Source: Castanea sativa (Eukaryota > Streptophyta > Magnoliopsida > Fagales > Fagaceae). Taken from it: a stretch of 64,000 nt of DNA. The DNA is taken from the NCBI RefSeq assembly GCF_040712315.1, contig NC_134017.1, forward strand, positions 49,411,636 to 49,475,635. Direction: 5' to 3'. Of this stretch, positions 46,818-58,399 are shown one piece after another. A program made the position numbers and the translations under genes. The number at the start of each line of letters is the position of its first letter. The first letter of the stretch is position 1. Under the pieces are notes generated by a model. The model made no database searches and was not told the origin of the DNA. It saw only the letters and a program-made list of their open reading frames with translations.

Positions 46818-47092
46818 ACTTGGACGAATTCAGCAAAACAAGCCTATCATGCAAGCGAAATAATTACAGGAGTGTGCTCTGACGGTGTGAGTAACCATCG
46901 TACAACACTAAGAGTGAGCAGCTTTAAATCTTATTACTTACCCATCCAAGATAGTAAATTTCAATTACTTTTTTTTTCAGTTCTCCATACCCTCAAGATA
47001 ATCAGCAGGCTGTTTCATCCCCAGTTCAAGCAACGAACGCCTCCATCATTTCGTTAAAGCAAATTAGGCTGTTTTTTGTGTAGAGAACTTAC

Positions 47093-48005
47093 AAGAAGGA
47101 TCCGAAACTTTGAGCTGTCATCATTATCTTTCCTTCCTCCGCTATATGTGACCACTGAGATCTCTGCCTGGTAGCCCTTATTTATAGATTTAATTGTTTC
47201 CATCTGTTAAAGACATTAATAATCAGAAATTGAAACCAAGCGTTATCACTAATGCAGATAAATCACAACAACCTACAGTGAGTTTATCCGGGTGCCGATG
47301 GACCAAACCATTTATCATCTCCATCAAATAACCAGTGCAGAATTCCAAAGAACAAACAAGGAAAATTTAAAATCACCATGATATTTGTTGGATTAGCTAT
47401 ATTCCAAAAGCTTAAGCTGAAAAAAAAAAAGGGCACAGCTAGGCATATTAAACAAATAATATTGGATAAGAGGGCTCTAAATTCCAAACCAATAGTTTTT
47501 TTTCCCCTTTCTTTCTTTCCTTTTATGGGGCTAGTTTAGTTAGTTCAGTTGAATATACTAAAAATGAAACAAATTTTTTTTCAAAAAAATTCAAATTCCA
47601 GGATCAATTTCTCAACAACCAAACGGAGCATAAAAAATAATCAAGACCCAGATTGAATTTTCACAAGATTCAACTAAAAAAGAAACAATTTTTTACCTAT
47701 AAAACCACGTAAGCTTTACTACAAAGTTGCAAGATTCAAACAAAATATAAACTCGATCAAATCGAAATCAGCAATTCCAACAAAACCCATTATTGTCCTA
47801 TAAATTCCGAGGAATCAAAGAGCAGAAATAGAAAATCTGGGCAAAAGGAGAGAAAATAGAAAGTGGGTTTGATAGGGAATTACCTGGAATGGTAGAGATC
47901 GCGGTTGATGGGCACTAATGGCGGGTGAGTGAGATCGTCATTATTCCCATTGACGAGGAAGAAACTTTGCAGAAAAGCAAAGAAGAGTGAAAGGAAATGA
48001 CCCAT
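47093..48005 (-). pseudogene. Zn carboxypeptidase (M14 type), first three exons only
   Basis: Exon 1 is 48005-47884: a signal peptide (MGHFLSLFFAFLQSFFLVNG) and PLVPINRDLYHS. Exon 2 is 47334-47277 (YLMEMINGLVHRHPDKLT) and exon 3 is 47203-47093 (METIKSINKGYQAEISVVTY to SSKFRILL). These are the opening segments of a plant M14-family carboxypeptidase related to Arabidopsis At5g42320, as I recall it. Frames join correctly (phase 2, then 0), but exon 2 has AC instead of AG at its acceptor. The exons that should carry the zinc ligands do not follow. A weak remnant resembling the ERRNGRGVDLNRNWG segment may lie at about 47020-47060. Most likely a truncated gene copy. Confidence 0.65.
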
Positions 48006-49940
48006 GTTAAAAGCAATTGAAGAAGAACAGCAGGATTCTTCTGTCTTGCTCAATTTGCTTTCATTTCATTTTAGTTTGCACAAAAATATGTGACATTTTC
48101 GTCTGTGTCTGTTGGAGCCGTGAAAAAACAAAAACAACAACAAATGCAAATGTAAACAATTAGGAAAGACTTGGGCCGTTTGTTACACAGTTTTCAGTTT
48201 TTTTTTTTTTTTGAAAATTTGCGTCACTGAAAACGTATATGAAAATAATTATAATGTTATTGGGAAGAAAAAAATATATGTTGTTTTTGATGAAAAAGTG
48301 TATAAAAATATTTATAATATTATTTAAAAATTAAAAATAAGTATCATTTTTTGGTGAAAAAGTATGTAAAAATACGTATAATATTATTTAAAAATTAAAT
48401 ATATGTGTTATTTTTTTATAAAAAAGTATATGAAAATATATATATAAAAATACGTGTAATGTTTTTTAAAATTTAAAAAATTAATTTTTTTTTTTTTTGA
48501 ATTTTGGATGATTGAAAAGGCTAGAGAGAGCACGTATGGGTTTTGGCAGTTTTGGTCTCCGCAATTTTCCACATTCAACAGTGGATTTCTTTTGATAATT
48601 GATCCAGCAGGTTTTTTTTAAGATAAATTCGATTTTTAATGGTTGGAATTTTTTTTTGGAAAATCAGAGGTGAAATATACAGTGTTTCCATGTTGAATAA
48701 ATGCAGTATTATATTTGTATTTGGATTATACGTGTGAATGAAAAAGTTTATAAATATACAGGTAATGCTATTTAAAAACTGAAAATATATGTTTAAAAAT
48801 GTGTACCAAATAGCCCAAAAAACTCTCAAAATAGTATGAAGAATTGAAAATACATCATGCCTATTTTCAAATAGATAATGTAAATATATGGTTATTATTA
48901 GCTGTTATAGGTAAGAAAAAATTATTATCGTGAATTCAATTTAATACATAGAATTTATTACGAAAATGTTATAAAATTATTGTGGACATACAACTTCTCA
49001 TCATTAAATAAATCATATAATTAAGGGGGTGTTTGGTTGTGTTGTTTAAACAACAATTTTCATTATTTAAACAACATAGCATGTATTTTTATAACACTTT
49101 TTTACTCATACATATTTTTACAACATTTAAACATTAGCAAACGAGCTCTAATACTTAAAAAATATATATAAATGCATAATGGACCGTGTAAGATAGTGGA
49201 TATTTTTTTTCCAGATCAAAGACAGTGGAATTGAAGATTTATCACTTTTACTTGTGATTTCCCTCTGAGAATATGATGTTACTCGTAATAAATACATAAC
49301 ATTCTCTCCTTTATTTATTTTTTTTCTTTAGTATATTACACATCCTGTTGGCTAGTCTAAGGAATATTATAAATTTTAGTACATAATATTTTATAAATTA
49401 TTAATAATATAATATGTCAAATTTTAAATACAACATATATAATAATTTTAAAAAAAATTATTTACTATCTTGCTAATATGACATGACAGTACTTACATTT
49501 TATTATTATGTTAATTTCTAATGATCTTACTTTTAGTAAATTGGTAGTATCTTGAGTACATTCTTTTAGGCCAGTTGCAAACATCTCTTGAGATTTCTTT
49601 CAAACACGCTCAATGTAATCACCGGGTAAGTTAATCGGACAGTAATGCATAAGGATTTGGGCGACCTCGATTCAAACAAAATGACATAATTTGACCCTTC
49701 TATTACAAATGTGCATATTATAAGTAACTAAAAGTGGCCGTGTGTATTTGAGTAATTACATTTTTTTTAAGAAGAAATTTGAGTGATTACTTTATTATAC
49801 AAAATTCATTTTTAATAAAAATATTATTAAATATCTATTTTTTTATAATATTAAATATCTATTTTAAAATTTAATAAAGTAAAAAAATATTTAATTTCTT
49901 TAAATATATATATCATATATCATATTATATACTATATAAT
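48006..49940. other. gene-free stretch upstream of the carboxypeptidase remnant
   Basis: The first ~100 bp would be the promoter of the remnant. Further on are AT-rich, MITE-like sequences: GGGCCGTTTGTTACACAG near 48174 and GGGGGTGTTTGGTTGTG near 49025. No gene seen. Confidence 0.4.
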
Positions 49941-50095
49941 AAAAGTTGGATTTAGAAATTGCGGATGCACAAGACTTGGGGGTTCAACCCCCGCCTACAC
50001 CAAAAAACCGATTGGCATCTTGGTCTGATGATAAAGAGCTATCATCAGGAGCGGATGTCATAAATTGAAACTCTCTCAAAAAGTTGTTGCATCAA
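49940..50095 (+). mobile_element. SINE-like fragments
   Basis: Two short tRNA-like blocks: GGGGGTTCAACCCCCGCC (box B-like, about 49978) and CATCTTGGTCTGATGATAAAG followed by CTCTCTCAAAAAG. I recall such wording from plant SINE tails. The boundaries are unclear. Confidence 0.4.
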
Positions 50096-50378
50096 ATTAC
50101 ATAAATTTAGTAGATATAAACAACACTTTAATTGTTATCAACTTTTCTTCTATTGCTTCAAATATTTTTTATATAGACACAAAAAAAAATTTTCCTCTTA
50201 TTTGTTAACTTAGTTTAATTAAACTTTTGCTACCTATGTACAGTTTGAAAGATAAAATTTTGTAAACTCTCATCCATTATCTTTTGAAAAAATTTGTACC
50301 GTTTCTCTATCTTAGAAACCATATCAATCCGGTTAGGTTAGGTTTCATCTACTTTGCATTGGAGAAAATCATTATCTT

Positions 50379-50382
<4 letters not shown>

Positions 50383-50428
<46 letters not shown>
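50383..50428. repeat. (AT)n microsatellite
   Basis: About 23 TA units. Confidence 0.95.
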
Positions 50429-50429
<1 letters not shown>

Positions 50430-50431
<2 letters not shown>

Positions 50432-51645
50432 TGACCTGAATTGTTTGACATGAAAAAATAATAATAATAATTTGACCAGAAACAGATGTTAGTGTGTGTG
50501 AGTGATGTGTCATATGCATAACAAGACAACGAACCCATGTGTTTTTTAAGGCAATTTGTAAAGCCCAAATTTTCACTTCATGAAATGGGCTCAAAAACCC
50601 CAACTATTCTTCTTCACTTCACATAATTGGCTCAATAGCCTTGATCTTCTCCACTTCACGAATTGTACTTGAAAGTTGAAACATGTGATTCTTAGCCCAA
50701 TTTGAAATCATGAAGATTATTAGGCAAATATCCGATTAGTATAATTTTTATGATTTTCAGTTTTCCTAGGCCTTTTAGATTGTCTTGGCCCAAAATCTAA
50801 TATTTTTCTGATTTCCAATTTACAAATATCAGTAGTCGTAAAAAGATGCACTCGTACAATTAGGTTTGCAAATATCTAGTAGTAAACATATAAACCCTAA
50901 ATGGGGATGAATGAAGAAGTATAGCATTAAATCTTTAAAAAAAAAAAAAAAAAAAACCTCATGCGCATGTAACGAGGGTAGCATGCCTTAAAGCTCATTG
51001 AACTCTAACCCATTATTATATGGATACAAATTTCCAGCAAACCTGGACAATAATATTAATATGTGATCGGCCGCTAGAAAATATCTTATAATTTCTATCA
51101 ACTATCAACTCCTTGCTTCGAACCGCATCTATAGACAAATGGGAGAGAGATGCAAGCTAACTCAACAGTGCATTTCATTTATTAATAATAACCCTTTCAG
51201 ATGGTCAGGTTTTGGTTTTTTATTATTTTTATTTTTAATTTTAACTTTTAGGAATCAGTCAGGTATATATAGGTTCGATTTGATAATAAATAAAAAATAA
51301 AAAATAAAAATGTATCAGTTATGGTATAGCATCATTGCATGGTCCAGAGGGGATGGGAATATTGAAGCTGAGTGAAGGCCAGCTACGAATTCTATGGCTA
51401 TTAATTTGAAGTAAGACGTCAGGTCAAAGATGTACAAAAACAAACAAAATCATAAAGTTGCTCAAAAGGAAAATGAAAAGAATTAGCATGATGGAAATTA
51501 AAAGCTAATTACTGAATTTGACTTTAAATTAGATAAAGAGAAATAGCTAAAAATAATATGAAAGCAATTGAGTTGTTAACTCACAAATGAAAACATAGAA
51601 CATATATCAAAATTTTGGCAAATAAATTATAGAGTTTTTTTGATG
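50430..51645. other. intergenic, no gene seen
   Basis: AT-rich DNA with an A-run at about 50936-50956. No gene recognised. Confidence 0.4.
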
Positions 51646-51650
51646 AACAA

Positions 51651-51764
51651 ATTATAGAGTTACTTAAAAGTGAACTACACATTAATATGAAACAGAAGTC
51701 ATATAAATTATAGAGTTACTTAAAAGTGAAATACACATTAATATGAAATAGAAGTAATTAAGTA
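51651..51764. repeat. 56-bp two-copy tandem repeat
   Basis: ATTATAGAGTTACTTAAAAG begins at 51651 and again at 51707, followed in both by ACACATTAATATGAAA. Confidence 0.85.
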
Positions 51765-51829
51765 TCATATAAATTGAGACAATTTAGGTGTTATGAAATT
51801 TTGAGGAATTAAGAAAATCACTACATGTT

Positions 51830-54800
51830 ACAAATAAGACTTCTATTCTGCTCATGGTATTACTCATCAGCACTTATGTGTTGCCACTCCACAACAAAAT
51901 TCTGTTGTGGAGAGGAAACATCAGCATATTTTGAGTATAGCAAGAGCTCTTAAATTTCAGTCTAATATTCCCTTATATTTGTGAGGTGACTGTGTTCTCG
52001 CGTATATCATAAATAGACTACCTACTTCAATTTTATAAAACAAAACTCCTTTTGAAATGCTTTGCAATTATGTTCCTTCTTATTCTCACCTCAAAGTGTT
52101 TGGCTGTCTTTGTTTTGCATCCACTTTGAGTCATGCCAAGTCCAAATTTGCTCCTAGATCCACTCTTTGTGTTTTTATTGGTTACCCTTTTGGAGTGAAG
52201 GGCTATAAACTTCTGGATCTTGTTACTAAAGAACTTTCATTTCCAGAGATGTGGTTTTTCATGAAACCACATTTCCTTTCATCTCATCCAATTATACTAA
52301 TCCTCATTCCACCCTTACTTTTCCTTATCTTTTCCCTCCTGTTACTTCTAACACTGATCCATTTGGTTCCTTTTTTTCTTCCCCATCTACTCATCTTCCC
52401 ATACATGTTGTTGATTCTCAATCCACACCTCAATTTGCCATTTTTGCATATTCATCCACTACACCAGTTTCTACAACAAATTCTACAAAATCTGATGTTG
52501 TTCATGATGTTCCTATAGAACCTCAGCCTCAAACTACTCTTAGGAGGTCTCAGAGAGTTTCCAAACCTCTTTCTTACTTACAATCTTACAAGTGCAACTC
52601 TATTGTTTATGCCAAATCTACTCATTCCAATTCATCCATCAAATTAGGTACTCCTTATCCCTTTTCTTTTTTTCTTGATTCCTCAAAACTATCTCCTTCC
52701 TATAACCATTTTTGCTTTCTTATTACTAATACTGTTGAACCTAATTCATACCATGAGGCTGTTCTTGATCCTAAATGGCAAGAAGCCATGGCAGTTGAGA
52801 TTGCTGCCTTTGATACCAATAATACATGGACCCTTACTTCCCTACCTCCAAACAAAAAGGCCATTGAATTTAAATGGCTCTACAAATCAAACATAGGCTC
52901 CATTAAGAGGGATAAAGCCAGACTTGCAGCTAAGGGTTTCAAATAACAAAAAGGGCTGGATTTCATAGAAAAATTTTCATCGGTGACAAAGATGGCTATT
53001 GTCAAAGTTTTACTTGTTATTTCTGTTGTGAAAGGTTGGCATTTGACTCAATTAGATGTCAACAACGCATTTCTACATGGTGATCTTCATGAAGATGTTT
53101 ATATGCAGCTTTCACAGCAAGGGGGAGTTTGTTTGCAAGCTTAACAAGTCCTTATATGGACTCAAATAGGCCTCTAGACATTGGTATTCTAAGTTTTCCA
53201 CCACTATTTTGCAGTTTGGTTTCACACAATCCAAGTCCGACTATTCCCGATTTACTATGCAATCTAAGGGTTCATTCATAACTTTACTAGTAAGTCTGGT
53301 ATATGTGGATGACATTTTAATTGCTAGTAATGATGTTCAAGCAATTAACAATCTTGGAGCCTCTTGGATCAACAAATCAAGTTAAAAGATCTCGGTAATC
53401 TAAAGTTTTTTCTTGAATTAGAGATGGCCAGATCAGACCAAGGCATACGTATTTGCCAACGAAAATATGCCATGGATATATTGAAGGATGTAGGTCTTAC
53501 TGGTTGCAAACCATCAAAGATTCCAATGGAACAGAACTTGAAGTTGAGTTAGTTTCAAGCAATGTTATGAATACCGTTTCGGACCCCGTTTCGGTTTGCC
53601 TATTGGAACGGAATGTTTCGGTACCGGCTTATTTCGGCGTACCGTTTCAGTGTGTTTCAGAATTATTGCTATTTTATAATAAAAAATATATATTATTAAT
53701 AAAAAAACCTATATAAATTATTAAGAGTTTTAAAGAAGTTATAAATACATATTTCAACTAATATGTAATTTTTAAGCCAAAATAATAATAATAATAATAG
53801 GTATTAGTTCAATCATTTATAAAATATAATAAGAGTAATAATATGATTAAAAAAAAATCCAAGAGTTAATATTAGTAGGTGGAATAAAGCTGAATATTCT
53901 ATTTTTATTGTTAGTTGTGTGGGGCTCACAAAAACATAACAAAAGAAAAAATTCAAATTTTAAGACAAGTGACAAGAGCATTACGTGGGCTGGCAAAACA
54001 AAGTAACAAACAAAAAAAATTAAAACAAAGACATAGCATTAAAGGAGGTTGACGGTCAAAGCACATCTCCATTTAGTCATTTACCTCTACAGCACAGTGA
54101 GCACACAAATAAAAAACGAAAAGGAGGCAGGACCGGAACCCACCAGAAGAAAAGAAGAAGAAGATGCGTTCAACCCACCAGAAGAAGAAGAAAAAAACAA
54201 GAAGAAGAAGAAGGAAAAAAAGAAAACAAGAAGAAGAATGGTCTGAAACCCAGAAGAAGGAGGAGGTAAGTTTTTTTTTTTTTTTTTTAAGCCAAAATCT
54301 GGTACCGGCCGAAATATGTATTTCGGCCGGAATTGGCCGGAATTGTCCGGAATGACCGGAATGGCCCGAAATTGCCCGAAATCTGACCCGAGGTGGAACG
54401 TGGGGTATTCTGGTACCGGTTTGCATACCGGAACGAAAAATTCCGGCCGTTCCGGCCGGAACGGAACGGAATCAATAACAATGGTTTCAAGGTGAGCTTC
54501 TACTTGATCTAGGTGTTTATAGAAGATTGGTGGGTAGATTGTTATACCTTACAATTACTAGACCTGATATAGCTTATTCAGTTCATAAACTCATTCAATA
54601 TATGACTAAACCCAAAAAACCACAGATTTTTCTATGCTGCAACTCATTCTCAGTTAGCAAATCTTTTTACTAAGGCTCTTATTTCTCATCAACTTTCTTT
54701 TTTACTGTTCAAGATGAGTGTTACAAATATACATAGCATTGGTTCTCATCTTGAGGGGGAGTATCAAAGTTCAATCAGAAAGGAAGAAAAGAAGAAGATC

Positions 54801-54890
54801 AGAAGCAAGGAAAAGAAGAGCTAGAAGTTAAGTCTGGGGTAAACGACAGAAACAAAGGCCAAACGACAAGTCTGAGTAGAAACTACAAGT
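51830..54890 (+). mobile_element. Ty1/copia element, dead, truncated and interrupted
   Basis: The plus-strand order is that of copia pol. Integrase C-terminus: [18 protein letters not shown] at about 51885, [17 protein letters not shown] and [13 protein letters not shown]. Linker: LRRSQRVSKPLSYL at about 52540. RT: EAMAVEIAAFDTNNTW at about 52785, QLDVNNAFLHGDL at about 53050, [10 protein letters not shown] at about 53300, LKFFLELEMARS. After a 924-bp insert, [17 protein letters not shown] at about 54550 continues the RT/RNase H connection. Then a jump of several hundred bases to [13 protein letters not shown] (about 54645) shows that most of RNase H is deleted. A polypurine tract GAGGGGGAGTA (about 54755) precedes a short LTR remnant. 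The 5' half is missing and many stops are present. Confidence 0.92.
53560..54483. mobile_element. non-autonomous hAT-like element nested in the copia element
   Basis: 924 bp flanked by a perfect 8-bp target duplication GTTTCAAG (53552-53559 and 54484-54491). Removing the insert restores the copia reading order. Terminal inverted repeats are CAATGTTATGAATACCG and the complement of ATCAATAACAATG with small differences. The right subterminal region has many CCGGAA / CCGGCC words, as in transposase-binding arrays. The interior includes a GAA-rich tract (about 54140-54260) and no transposase. Confidence 0.88.
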
Positions 54891-54899
54891 AGTTTAGCT

Positions 54900-55610
54900 A
54901 TTTTCGTTATAATAGATTGCAAAAATAATTGGTATCAAGTTCTAGCAACATTGCTTCATCTTAAGTTATTGCAACAATTATTTCTAGTGCAGTAATGTAT
55001 TAAAGTCTCTATTACAACTGAAAATTATAACTTATTGCAATTAATTATTGATGTCAGATTATTGCAATAATATCTTAACATTTGTCCTTGCAATATATTG
55101 TAAAATAATTTATATCAAGTTATTGCAATGATAACTTCGTTGCAATAAGCTATCATTTCTAAATTTTCGTTACAATAAATTGAAAAATAATTGGTATCAA
55201 GTTATTGCAACAATTTTTTATTTTAAGTTATATTGTAAAATAATTTATATCAAGTTATTGCAATGATAAATTTGTTGCAATAAGCTATCATTTCTAAATT
55301 TTCGTTACAATAAACTGAAAAATAATTTGTATCAAGTTATTGCAATGATAACTTCGTTGCAATAAGCTATCATTTCTAAATTTTCGTTACAATAAATTGA
55401 AAAATAATTGGTATCAAGTTATTGCAACAATTTTTTATTTTAAGTTATATTGTAAAATAATTTATATCAAGTTATTGCAATGATAAATTTTTTGCAATAA
55501 GCTATCATTTCTAAATTTTCGTTACAATAAACTGAAAAAATAATTTGTATCAAGTTATTGCAACAAATTTTTTTTTTTTTTTTTAATTTTAAGTTACTAT
55601 AACCAATTAT
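54900..55610 (+). repeat. TTGCAATAA-rich tandem array, copy 2
   Basis: The word CAAGTTATTGCAA starts at 55116, 55198, 55251, 55333, 55415, 55468 and 55551: spacings 82, 53, 82, 82, 53, 83. The 82+82+53 pattern gives a higher-order period of 217 bp. The left part (54900-55110) is more diverged. Related to 21180-21620 in the other orientation. Confidence 0.85.
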
Positions 55611-56200
55611 GACATTGTGCTCATTCATAAGATGTTGTTCTACATTAGAGCTACCTTGCATGAGCTAGTGGATATGGTTCTTTCTACAATTCTATTGGAA
55701 TTAAAAATTTGGAGAACCTTCTAACCTTTATATGATCTTAGCTAGCGCGGTCTGCCCTCCAGCATCTCCATCCTCCTGCTTAAGCCTGTAGGAAACAAGA
55801 TTTCAATAAAGCAATTTTTATTTCTTGGAACAACAATATAAAAAAATAAAAATAAACATCATCAAAAAAATAAACAAAAACATCAAAAACAACAACATAC
55901 CATCGGTGCTGAATTGTGGCTCAAACTACAAAGATGATGCACAAAGCAAAAGCAGCTGCCCAGCGGATCAGAGGCCACTGAATTGGAGAGTATATAAGGA
56001 AGTGGGATACTTTAATGATAAGAGCCAGTAGAATCGTAGGCATAGCTATATCCACTAGCTGAAGCAGGTTAGCGATAGCCTTACGAATGAGCACACTGTA
56101 ATCGCTGAAAAAGAAACATGAAACAAAAGAAAAGAAAATTACAAAAGAGTAAGTGTGCAGTCCAAAATTTGTATGGAAACAAGAAAAAGAACACTCAATG

Positions 56201-57950
56201 AACATGTTATTAAGAGCAGAACAATCCGAGGGAATCCAAATCACCCATACAATCCATTTCACAATTACCAAGCTATTCTAGGATACAATTTACTGTCCTC
56301 CCTCTCTATTTTCATTGAATAAGGTAGACACAAACATAAACCAAAAAAAAAAAACAAACATAAATTATTTGTTAATTAGGCAGAGAAAAGAATGAGGTAG
56401 AGGTGGTTAGACAATATGATTATATGAAACAATCAATTTACTGTCCTCCCTCTCATATCCTACCATTTAACACCATTTCAAAACTCGATCAAATCAAAAC
56501 ACACACCAAATGGAATCATAAGAACCAAAAAAACAAAAAAAAAGACTTATGAACATGTTATTAAGAGCAGAACAATCCGAGGGAAGCCAAATCACCCATA
56601 CAATCCATTTCACAATTACCAAGCTATTCTAGGATACAATTTACTGTCCTCCCTCTCTATTTTCATTGAATAAGGTAGACACAAACATAAGCCAAAAAAA
56701 AAAACAAACACAAATTATTTGTTAATTAGGTAGAGAAAAGAATGAGGTAGAGGTGGTTTGACAATATGATTATATGAAACAATCAATTTACTGTCCTCCC
56801 TCTCATATTCTATCATTTAACACCATTTCAAAACTCGATCAAATCAAAACACACACCAAATGGAATCATAAGAACCAAAAAAACAAAAAAAAAGACTTAT
56901 GAACATGTTATTAAGAGCAGAACAGTCCGAGGAAATCCAAATCACCCATACAATCTATTTCACAATTACCAAGCTATTCTAGGATTCAATTTACTGTCCT
57001 CCCTCTCTATTTTCATTGAATAAGGTAGACACAAACATAAACCAAAAAAAAAAAAAAACACAAATTATTTGTTAATTAGGCAGAGAAAAGAATGAGGTAG
57101 AGGTGGTTTGACAATATGATTATATGAAACAATCAATTTACTGTCCTCCCTCTCATATTCTACCATTTAACACCATTTCAAAACTCGATCAAATCAAAAC
57201 ACACACCAAATGGAATCATAAGAACCAAAAAAACAAAAAAAAGACTTATGAACATGTTATTAAGAGCAGAACAATCCGAGAGAATCCAAATCACCCATAC
57301 AATCCATTTCACAATTACCAAGCTATTCTAGGATTCAATTTACTGTCCTCCCTCTCTATTTTCATTGAATAAGGTAGACACAAACATAAACCAAAAAAAA
57401 AAAAAAAAAACAAACACAAATTATTTGTTAATTAGGCAGAGAAAAGAATGAGGTAGAGGTGGTTTGACAATATGATTATATGAAACAATCAATTTACTAT
57501 CCTCCCTCTCATATTCTACCATTTAACACCATTTCAAAACTCGATCAAATCAAAACACACACCAACTGGAATCATAAGAACCAAAAAAACAAAAAAAAGA
57601 CTTATGAACATGTTATTAAGAGCAGAACAATCCGAGGGAATCCAAATCACCCATACAATCCATTTCATAATTACCAAGCTATTCTAGGATTCAATTTACT
57701 GTCCTCCCTCTCTATTTTCATTGAATAAGGTAGACACAAACATAAACCAAAAAAAAAACAAACACAAATTATTTGTTAATTAGGCAGAGAAAAGAATGAG
57801 GTAGAGGTGGTTTGACAATATGATTATATAAAACAATCAATTTACTGTCCTCCCTCTCATATCCTACCATTTAACACCATTTCAAGACTCGATCAAATCA
57901 GAACACACACCAAATGGAATCATAAGAACCAAAAAAAGAAAAAGACTTAC
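56201..57950. repeat. five tandem ~350-bp repeats inside an intron
   Basis: AACATGTTATTAAGAGCAGA recurs at 56201, 56552, 56902, 57251 and 57607 (spacings 351, 350, 349, 356), and the fifth unit ends at the 57950 donor. Units are nearly identical; most length variation lies in the A-runs. Each internal boundary reads GACTTAT where the last reads GACTTAC. On the minus strand, the splice donor GTAAGTC survives only in the last unit and is ATAAGTC in the others. Confidence 0.95.
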
Positions 57951-57986
57951 CGAGGGTGTAATACGCTCTGGTTTTGAGCAAATTGG

Positions 57987-58311
57987 TGCGCAACTACAGA
58001 ACTATGTCGAAAGCGATTATGGACGTAGCGCTTCCTGTGGTTCTACTTGCTATTCTTGTCCTTGGAGTGTATGCCATCATTTTCAAGTCAAATTTACGAA
58101 GATTGGAGCGTTGGTTTGCCATTTTGAATCTCTGCCTGATCTATGAGCTTATTTTGAGTCAAGCAGAGATTCAAAATGGCAAACCAGCGCTCCAATCTTC
58201 ATAAATTTGACTTGAAAATGATGGCATACACTCCAAGGACAAGAATAGCAAGTAGAACCACAGGAAGCGCTACGTCCATAATCGCTTCCGACATAGTTCT
58301 GTAGTTGCGCA
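57987..58311. repeat. 153-bp inverted duplication of coding sequence
   Basis: Left arm 57987-58139 and right arm 58159-58311 are inverted copies with about four mismatches and a 19-bp spacer. The plus-strand left arm translates as IMDVALPVVLLAILVLGVYAII and LERWFAILNLCL, the central domain of the small membrane-protein family. A transcript in either direction would fold into one long hairpin. Confidence 0.95.
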
Positions 58312-58399
58312 ATGAAGGAGGGTTTCTTCTTGAACAAAAACAATGAATAAGATCCAGGTGAGTGCGAACCAAGCATCCATGATTGAATGTTGGAGGGGA

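Larger units (their letters stand above)
55728..58380 (-). pseudogene. rearranged paralogue of the 127-aa membrane-protein gene
   Basis: Minus-strand remains: a first exon from an ATG at 58380 (MDAWFALTWILFIVFVQEET), running through an inverted duplication to a donor at 57950 (GTAAGT); exon 56104-55901 (VDIAMPTILLALII ... LIRWAAAFALCIIFVV); and exon 55795-55728 (GDAGGQTALAKII, then stop). The last intron keeps the phase-2 junction of the intact gene. Breaks: an early stop in the first exon frame (after about 37 codons), and a TGA in the middle exon before the splice. The first exon and the middle exon each encode one copy of the family's central hydrophobic domain, so two gene copies may have been joined here. 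Confidence 0.65.

Noticed and set aside
46990..47060. Possible fourth carboxypeptidase exon with an RRNGRGVDLNRNWG-like segment
   Set aside because: Only scattered identity with broken frame and no splice sites; kept as a remark in the gene entry, not as an exon.
54073..54426. 117-codon frame with long Phe/Leu runs
   Set aside because: It comes from a purine-rich tract inside the hAT-like element, not a protein gene.
54900..55610. Regular spacing suggesting a CRISPR-like array
   Set aside because: The intervals are themselves repeated, not unique spacers, and the DNA is plant nuclear.
57124..57728. Two near-identical 82-codon frames (57124 and 57480)
   Set aside because: They are the same piece of two units of the 350-bp tandem array and have no domain.
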